A stretch of DNA of 64,000 nucleotides, taken from assembly GCA_027563935.2 (NCBI GenBank), contig JANVAS020000239.1, forward strand, positions 3,658,001-3,722,000. Reading direction: 5' to 3'. The translations under genes were made by a program, and so were the position numbers. This document shows positions 58,011-64,000 of this stretch, piece after piece (the first letter of the stretch is position 1; every line of letters starts with the position of its first letter). The DNA is from Costus lasius. Lineage: Eukaryota; Streptophyta; Magnoliopsida; Zingiberales; Costaceae. The notes beneath the pieces were generated by a model. That model worked only from the letters and a program-made list of their open reading frames with translations, ran no database searches and was not told the origin of the DNA.

Positions 58011-58174
58011 GGGGGTCCCCTTCAAGGGGGAGCGCAAACTTTAGGGGGTCCCCTTCAAGGGGGGAGCGCAAACTTTAGGTAATCATGCCACAAGAGCAAA
58101 GTTCATGTAACCATGACACAAGCGCAAAGTTCATGTAACCATGACACAAGCGCAAAGTTCATGTAACCAAATCA
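58011..58174 (-). repeat. Copia-H leader tandem repeats
   Basis: Two copies of a 33-bp unit (58011 and 58044, GGGGGTCCCCTTCAAGGGG type) are followed by three copies of a 28-bp unit (58091, 58119, 58147, CAAGCGCAAAGTTCATG type). They lie just downstream (sense) of the primer-binding site. The corresponding part of the other leaders is not repeated. Confidence 0.85.
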
Positions 58175-58254
58175 TCAAGTAAGCGCAAAGTTCATCAAGT
58201 AAGCGCAACATGTATGGATCACATCAGCAAACATAATAGCATGCATAGAGCCTA

Positions 58255-58266
58255 GCTCTGATACCA
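58255..58266 (-). other. Copia-H primer-binding site
   Basis: The plus strand reads GCTCTGATACCA; sense TGGTATCAGAGC, two bases from the LTR. Confidence 0.94.
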
Positions 58267-58268
58267 AT

Positions 58269-59966
58269 TGAAGAAACCCCTTAAAATGGGGGGCAAAAAC
58301 CCTAAGCATGGCGCTAATGAAAAAGATGCTAGCGGAAGCAAGGGTTTAAGATCATTTGCATGCCATATGTTCAACTATAACCGATTGAATAGATTGAGAT
58401 GGAAATTCATACCAACGCCATATGCTTGGAAGTCGGCTTGGATGAAGAGAACAAACTAGATCTCCTCCACAAGTTCACACACAAGATGAAGATGCTTACT
58501 CCTTGCGGTCCCTTGTGCTAGCAAGACACCCAAGCTTTTCTTTTGTCGAATTGGAAGGGATGATGAGATGATTCCCTTTCTTGGCCGAGAGCTTCTCTTG
58601 CTTCTCTCCCACCTTCGTCAACCACCCAACGAAAGGATGATCGCGTTCAAGTGAAGAAGCCAACGCTTATGCGTTTTGGCGTTGAAGCATAACCGGCTTT
58701 GATTACTTTCCATAAGTGGAAGAGAATCAAGCCAAGCGTTCAAGCCACTTCATGAACGCATATTGGCATTGAACCAAGCGTTCACATTTGTGAACCGGTT
58801 CAATCCAAATCGTTCAATCGAATTTGGTTCATCAAACCAAACCGAAATAGCTCAAGCCACTTGGTCTAGACCAAATCGAACCCCAAGGCTCATGATCTAA
58901 CCATTCATCTCCTGATGCCCCTGATCTCTCCGATCTAGCATCATTTCTCTCGATCGAAGCTTACCGATCTCAAGTCCTAATCAATCAAACATGATCAGAC
59001 CAGATCTCACTTACAATCAGAGATTAAATCCCTATAATCTGAACTCAAAGAATCCAGTCCATACGATCTGACTCAAGTAAGCCATATCACCAAATTGTGC
59101 GACCCTGAGGGTTTCCTCTAAATGTCGGTAACGATAACTTACGTTATCACGATCAGTGAGGGGTATCTAGCAACACATCACTGTCTCCCGATATAAAGGA
59201 AAGAGTCTTCCAAGACTACTCCCAAACCATAGCACAAGTGTGAATCAAACTCACAAGGCATACATAATTCCTTTGCCACTGGATGTTCTTATTGGACAAG
59301 CATGTCAAGCCTGTAACTCCAATACGATGAGCATGATTAGATCAGATGCACATAGTCATCTGGGTATGGCCATACACTATCTCAATCATCTCATAAGGGG
59401 GCCCTTTTAGAACATCACACTCCTTAAACAAGGAGACGGCAATCCTATGTCTATCACTAGTGCCCTAACCTGATTCAAGCTCACCATCCAAGATAGTCTA
59501 TAATCATTATGTTTCAAATGATATTGAACTACCTCAAGACAATGACAATCATCATTTAGAAACACAAGTGATCTCAAGTCAGAGGACATGTGCCACTTGC
59601 TGCTTACAAGGATCATTCACATTGTGACAAGCAATGGAATATCCCAGTAGGGTCTGTCCAGTACATCCAATGTACCCATGAGTCTACATCTTATTCCATG
59701 CTCGAAGCATCCTATAAGATTAGCACTTATATTAGTCTCAATCATATCAAGGCTGTCTCATGTTCACCAAGATATCTCGACTAAGGACATATAGCCTGTC
59801 AGCCTAGCTGAACAGCTTTGAGACATTATTCAGAAGTACACTTATTACAGCAGACAAGGTAACAACCTGAATAACAACCATGCCTTTTATAAACATAAGA
59901 GTTTATTACATGATACTTATACAATCCCAAGGCCTCAAACATTAGCCTTAAGGGCATACTCCAACA
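58269..59966 (-). repeat. Copia-H 5' LTR
   Basis: 1698 bp, no mismatch seen against 50775-52472 in the stretches compared. It ends TACTCCAACA, followed by GTAAA (59967-59971). Confidence 0.95.
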
Positions 59967-60975
59967 GTAAAGAGATGTGATATTCTCCTACAGCAACAGC
60001 AGCAACTCGTGCCCCGTTTCCAACTCGTAGGTCCACCTCATGCTGTCCCACTTGTCTTTTTCTCTTGAGTTCCTGCACATTTGAACAAATGTGAACTCCA
60101 CATGCAGTGTCCAATGCCCATGAAATAGAAGAAGCAACCATGACTTCAGTCACGAAAATACCTGAGCCAGAAGTGGAAGGCTTGCTTCCCTTCTTCTCTC
60201 CTCGGAGCGCTCTACAGTCCTTCTTCCAGTGACCCAGCTGGCCACAATGGAAGCATCTGTTGTCCTTTGACCGCTTTATCTTTTGTTTCAAAGCCTTGTT
60301 GTAGCTCTTGATAGGGGTTTTGCCCTTCTTTCCCTTCTTCTTATTCCCTAAAGGAACCATCAAGGCAGACGACGAAGGCTTTCCCTTCTCAAGAGTCTGC
60401 TCTGTAGTGCAAAGCATATTCAGTAATTCTGCCGGAGTACAGTCGATTTTGTTCATATTAAAATTAATGATGAACGCATCGAAAGAAGCCGGGAGAGACT
60501 GCAAGATGATGTCTACAACAAGTTCTTGATTGATGGTATGACCCAGTTTCTCTAGAGCTTCTTTGTACCCAATCATCTTGAGTACGTGAGCTCCCACTGG
60601 ACTCCCTTCAGTCAGCTTGCTATGAAAGAAAAGTTTCGTCAAGTTATAGCGTTCTGTCCTCGCCTGTGCAGCATACAACAATTTCAGATTTGCTATAATA
60701 TCAATAGCAGACAAATCCTCATGCTGACGCTGGAGCTCGGGCGTCATTGACGCAAGCATAAGGCAAGCGACATCAGTACTATCACTGACGTGCTTCTCAT
60801 AAGCATCTCGAACCGCCCTTGCGGCGTTCACAGCGGGTTGAGCCGGCATTGCCGACTCAAGGACATACAGCTTTCTCTCAGCTTTGAGGACAATCTTCAG
60901 CTGTCTGTACCAGTCTGAGAAGTTTGGCCCAGCAAACTTCTCCTTGTCCAATATGGATCGCAAGTCGAGCCCTGT
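59967..60975 (-). pseudogene. Copia-G gag-pol, N-terminal portion, start codon lost
   Basis: Gag with zinc knuckle and the start of protease, read on the minus strand down to the Copia-H insertion. It is the most divergent Gag here (for example LDKEKFAGPNFSDWYRQLKI against LEREKFAGPNFSDWFGHLKI). The knuckle CFHCGQLGHWKKDC and the protease LDTACG are kept. Where the other copies have ATG after CAACGAACACC, this copy reads ACA (60973-60975); the frame is open from there, and the first in-frame near-cognate codon is TTG at 60961-60963. Initiation is therefore doubtful, in addition to the two nonsense codons downstream. Confidence 0.88.
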
Positions 60976-62770
60976 GGTGTTCGTTGCTGCAGGAATCTAC
61001 AACATAGCAAGAACAACAAGGTCAATATCCATGTTAGAATCATTCCAGGACTTAAGAGTGATTCTTTTCTCACTATTTTATCTGACTGAAAATCCAATAA
61101 AACAGCCCGAAAGAGCAAAACTCTTTTAGTGAGATGGGATCCATATTTCATATTTGATCTCCGCGTCCCGCTCAGGGGAGATAAGATGCACAGAGAGTTC
61201 AAGCACTAATCACTGGTAGGCAATCCATGCCAATCGCAAACCCGTGCGATTCCCCTTCATCTAGGCAATCCAGAAGACTGTGCCAACTGAGTTGGTACAA
61301 CACAGTTTCTGATTCCTCAGATGGCTGCCTCCATATAGCCATCATATGCTCATCTTGTAGCCTATATGGTCAAGCTGACCTGACCTACTTCCTGGACCAC
61401 CACATGCTATGCTGAGCAACGAGAAGCGATAAATCCCTTCTCTGTAGCATGTAGGTGTAATCGTGCACCGTCTGAAGATAGCTGGGCGTGCCCACTGAGT
61501 GGGTACAACACGGCCCCAACGATAGTCAGAATAGTGAGGTTTCGCGTCAGAAGGCAATCGATAGCTTGATATTTACGTTGGATTTTAACGGTCCTTTTAT
61601 CTTCTTACTATCATGCAAATTCTATAGTGATAGCTGAAGAATAAAACATGCATGTGCTACTTAAAAACAGTAAAATGAAAGCACTATTATCTTATGTGGT
61701 AAATGCCCATAAAACTTAAGTAAAACCCTAGTTTAACAAAAGTCTTTACTTGAGCTCTTTATGGGACTCTTGTACCTCATCCGGCCCAGCCCGGGCCCAA
61801 ACGCCATCTGCAGCCCAAATGCGCCCACCAGATAGAATGCGCCTGTTCTAGAGTCAAACTCTAGACCACCCACCTAGTGAAGCCAATTGCTGCAAACGCC
61901 TCTGCCATATGTGCTGTGTGCTCATGTCTGATCAAATTACATTTTAAAAGCTATCTAGACATGGTTTGACACGCAGGTCAATTATACATTTTAATAATTT
62001 CAAATGTGACTCGCAAATCACATCAAATATATTAATTTCCAGGCACGCAGGCCCCAGCACAGCATACAAAATAGGGCAGCCCACATAAGATTAAATAAAC
62101 ACTCAATATACTCAATGCAACATGTTAAACATGTACTACATGTGATCCAAACAGAAATAAAAATTTTCGAAAAACCCATGGCATCAATTTTATTTCCTTA
62201 TGTGCCCCACTACCTTACAACGGTCCATTAATAGATATCCGCTCGTCAGACCAAGTCAGACCCACTGCCCTTGCATGCACCCAGTCATAACTGACTTGCG
62301 TCGACCCAATGGTCGACTATGCATGCCTTAAGGGCTGAACGTCCCACATGATTTCCGGCAAGCGGGTGTGACCCCGGGCCATAATCATGATCGTTCACTA
62401 GTCGCCTCAAACAGACATCGTTACACGCCCTTCTGCAGTAGGCTTATAGCCACCTGTAGAGCTTTCGCACAGGTGCTATCCAGCCGCCCATCCAGGCTGT
62501 CAGATAGTCTGATTAGGCAGTTGGGTCCATACTTGACTAACGACTTCAAAACTATTAACCCGTCTAAGTGTTTGAAGTAAGCGCACAGATAGATCTAGTG
62601 GAGTCGCGCATGAAGATAATTTTTGTTTGAAAAACAACTATGATACATGCGCAAACTATGTATGTAAACTTTGCATCATGTAGTCGCATGTGAACATAAA
62701 GAGGATCTACCCAATAACATAAACATGGATCACAACAAGGCAACCACATGCATCAAGTCAGAAAAACCTC
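60976..62770 (-). other. Copia-G 5' leader
   Basis: A 1.8-kb non-coding leader, the most divergent of the five, with the hairpin cluster at 61848-62082 and the two palindromes near 61278-61290 and 61490-61502. Confidence 0.8.
61848..62082 (-). other. Copia-G leader RNA hairpin cluster
   Basis: Sense order: GGG/CCC (62074-62082); GGGC/GCCT around CTGCGT (62041-62054); TGTGAT/GTCACA around TTGCGA with one wobble (62005-62022); TTGAC/GTCAA around CTGCGT (61966-61981); CATGTCT/AGACATG outer stem (61923-61963) with a weak inner stem; T-arm-like CTAGAG/CTCTAG around TTTGA (61848-61864), where a G:C pair of B and C is replaced by A:T. Confidence 0.55.
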
Positions 62771-62782
62771 CCTCTGATACCA
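62771..62782 (-). other. Copia-G primer-binding site
   Basis: Sense TGGTATCAGAGG, one mismatch at the last base against the TGGTATCAGAGC of the other copies, and one base from the LTR instead of two. Confidence 0.88.
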
Positions 62783-62783
62783 C

Positions 62784-64000
62784 TGTAAGGAAACCTAGTT
62801 CACAAGCATCATTTAAAAACTTGTCGCAGCGGAAATACTAGGATCGCATGACATGAGCACATGATCAACCTTGTATAAAACAAGTTGGAGCATTACCTGT
62901 GCCATGATGTGAGAGGCAACTTGGAAAATGAAAGGGGTGAGTGCCTCTTCTCCAAAGATGTCACACACAAGATGAGAAAGACTTTCTTCCTTGTGTTCCT
63001 TGTGCTAGCAAAGACACCAAGGAGTCTTGATCGTCTCTAGGAAAGGATGATGTGTGTCCCCTTGGCCGGTCGAGCTTCTCTTCCTTGTGTGAAGATGATC
63101 CACACGAGAGCGAAGAGAGAAGGAGGCGAAAGGGCTTTCAAAAAAACGTGGATCACCCAAGAGGGAAAATTCGGCCACCACTTATGGTAATAATCGAATA
63201 TGTAACTTCCTCCATAACTCCCCTTTAAGTGATCAAAAACTCCTCTTTAATTGAACCATGCGTTCACAAGTGAACCGGTTCAATTTCAATTTGGTTCAAG
63301 CACCAAATCAAACCAGCCCTGGTTATAATCTTCTTTGAACCAAATGGCTCAAGATCTAACCACACATCACATTGAACCCCTGATCTTTACGATCAAGCTT
63401 CAATCCTCCGATCAAAGCTTACCGATCACATGTCCTAATCAATCAAACATGATTAGACTAGATCTCACTTTTAATCAGAGCTTAAAATCCTTTAAACTGA
63501 ACTAGAATAATTCCAGTCCACACGATCTGACATAAGTAAGCCATATCATCAAATTGTGCGACCCTAAGGGTTTCCTTCAATGTCGGTAATGATAACTTAC
63601 GTTATCATGACCAGAGAGAGGTATCTAGCAACACATCACTGTCTTCCAATATGAAGGAAAGAGTCTTCCAAGACTACTCCCAAACCACAGCACAAGTGTG
63701 AATCTCATTCACTTGGCATACATGTTTCCCTTTGCCACTGGATGTTCTTGTCGGACAAGCGTGTCAAGCCTGTGATTCCAACATGATGAAAATGGTTAGA
63801 TCAGATGAACATAGTCGTCTGGGTATGGCCATACACATTCTCAACCATTTCATCCATAGGGCCCCCTTAGAACATCACACTCCAACCAGGAGAGGCAATC
63901 CTATATCTATCACAAGTACCCTAACATGACTCATGCCCACTATCCAAGATAATCCTTAATCATTATCTTTCAAATGATATGGAACTACCTCAAGATAATG
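62784..64000 (-). repeat. Copia-G 5' LTR, cut by window end
   Basis: It starts TGTAAGGAAACC on the plus strand and matches the 3' LTR from 62812 at an offset of 16561, with about 11 differences. By that match some 430 bp remain outside the window. Confidence 0.9.

Larger units (their letters stand above)
56378..58254 (-). other. Copia-H 5' leader
   Basis: A non-coding leader of about 1.9 kb. It has the palindrome pair seen in the other leaders (near 56691-56703 and 56895-56907) and the three hexaloop hairpins plus long stem (57261-57422). It lacks the tRNA T-arm-like segment and gains short tandem repeats at 58011-58174. Confidence 0.8.
50775..59966 (-). mobile_element. Copia-H, intact LTR retrotransposon
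   Basis: A 9192-bp minus-strand element flanked by GTAAA (50770-50774 and 59967-59971), inserted into the protease region of Copia-G. The LTRs (50775-52472 and 58269-59966) are both 1698 bp and agree in every stretch I compared, at an offset of 7494. The element has an open gag-pol frame, primer-binding site and polypurine tract. Its leader lacks the tRNA-like hairpin and has tandem repeats near the primer site. It is probably the most recent insertion on this side of the window. Confidence 0.96.
46251..64000 (-). mobile_element. Copia-G, LTR retrotransposon split by Copia-H, runs off window
   Basis: A minus-strand element of the main family. Its 3' LTR is 46251-47870. Pol is at 47891-50774, interrupted by Copia-H at GTAAA (50770-50774 and 59967-59971); gag resumes at 59967-60975, then leader, primer-binding site and a 5' LTR that leaves the window. 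Visible LTR differences are about 11 over 1.2 kb, mostly C/T and G/A. Its protein is the most divergent of this family in the window. Confidence 0.93.

Noticed and set aside
58011..58204. CRISPR-like repeat array in the Copia-H leader
   Set aside because: The repeats are head-to-tail without unique spacers, lie in a plant retrotransposon and have no Cas genes nearby. They are simple tandem repeats.

Overview
The window is a stretch of transposon-dense nuclear DNA from a flowering plant, probably one with a large genome. The evidence is a stack of nested long-terminal-repeat (LTR) retrotransposons with 5-bp target-site duplications, primer-binding sites complementary to plant initiator-Met tRNA, and plant Ty1/copia gag-pol proteins. 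The general look resembles the Angela/RIRE1-type copia lineage (LTRs of about 1.7 kb, elements of about 9.1 kb, long 5' leader), but that assignment is from memory and was not searched. I see no convincing host gene. The species cannot be named from this sequence.

Layout. Positions 1-592 hold the end of a copia LTR that runs off the left edge, followed by about 430 bp of spacer. Positions 1025-28421 are one three-layer nest. Copia-C (minus strand, TSD CAATG) carries Copia-A (plus strand, TSD GAAGC) in its 3' LTR, and Copia-A carries Copia-B (plus strand, TSD TTCGC) 20 bp from the end of its own 3' LTR. Hand-counted LTR-LTR differences rise outward (B none seen, A about 8, C about 20), which agrees with the nesting order. 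Positions 28427-33441 hold unclassified DNA, a clean solo LTR (Copia-D, TSD AATTT), inverted fragments of a second copia subfamily and a 148-bp tandem duplication. Positions 33442-46250 are old Ty3/gypsy-like (Tat/Athila-type) remains, broken by Copia-F (plus strand, TSD AAATA). Copia-F lacks most of its 5' LTR, its leader, gag, protease and integrase. From 46251 to the window end is Copia-G (minus strand), split inside its gag-pol by Copia-H (TSD GTAAA).

Coding state. Copia-B (14331-18212) and Copia-H (52493-56377) have uninterrupted gag-pol frames with all visible catalytic residues, and LTR pairs that look identical, so both could be autonomous. Copia-A has one +1 frameshift, Copia-C and Copia-G have two nonsense codons each, and Copia-F has one. 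Three of these five nonsense changes are CAG to TAG, as expected from deamination of methylated CHG cytosines.

Most interesting signal. All five leaders that survive (A, B, C, G, H) contain an ordered cluster of RNA hairpins about 1 kb upstream of gag. Three short stems display the same hexaloop CTGCGN and abut a longer fourth stem, and several stems show compensatory base-pair changes between elements. Four leaders also carry a tRNA T-arm-like hairpin with a Pol III B-box-like loop, which is missing from the apparently young Copia-H. The LTRs contain a palindrome whose position is kept while its arm sequence differs from element to element. These look like selected structural signals and are the best candidates for undescribed biology here.
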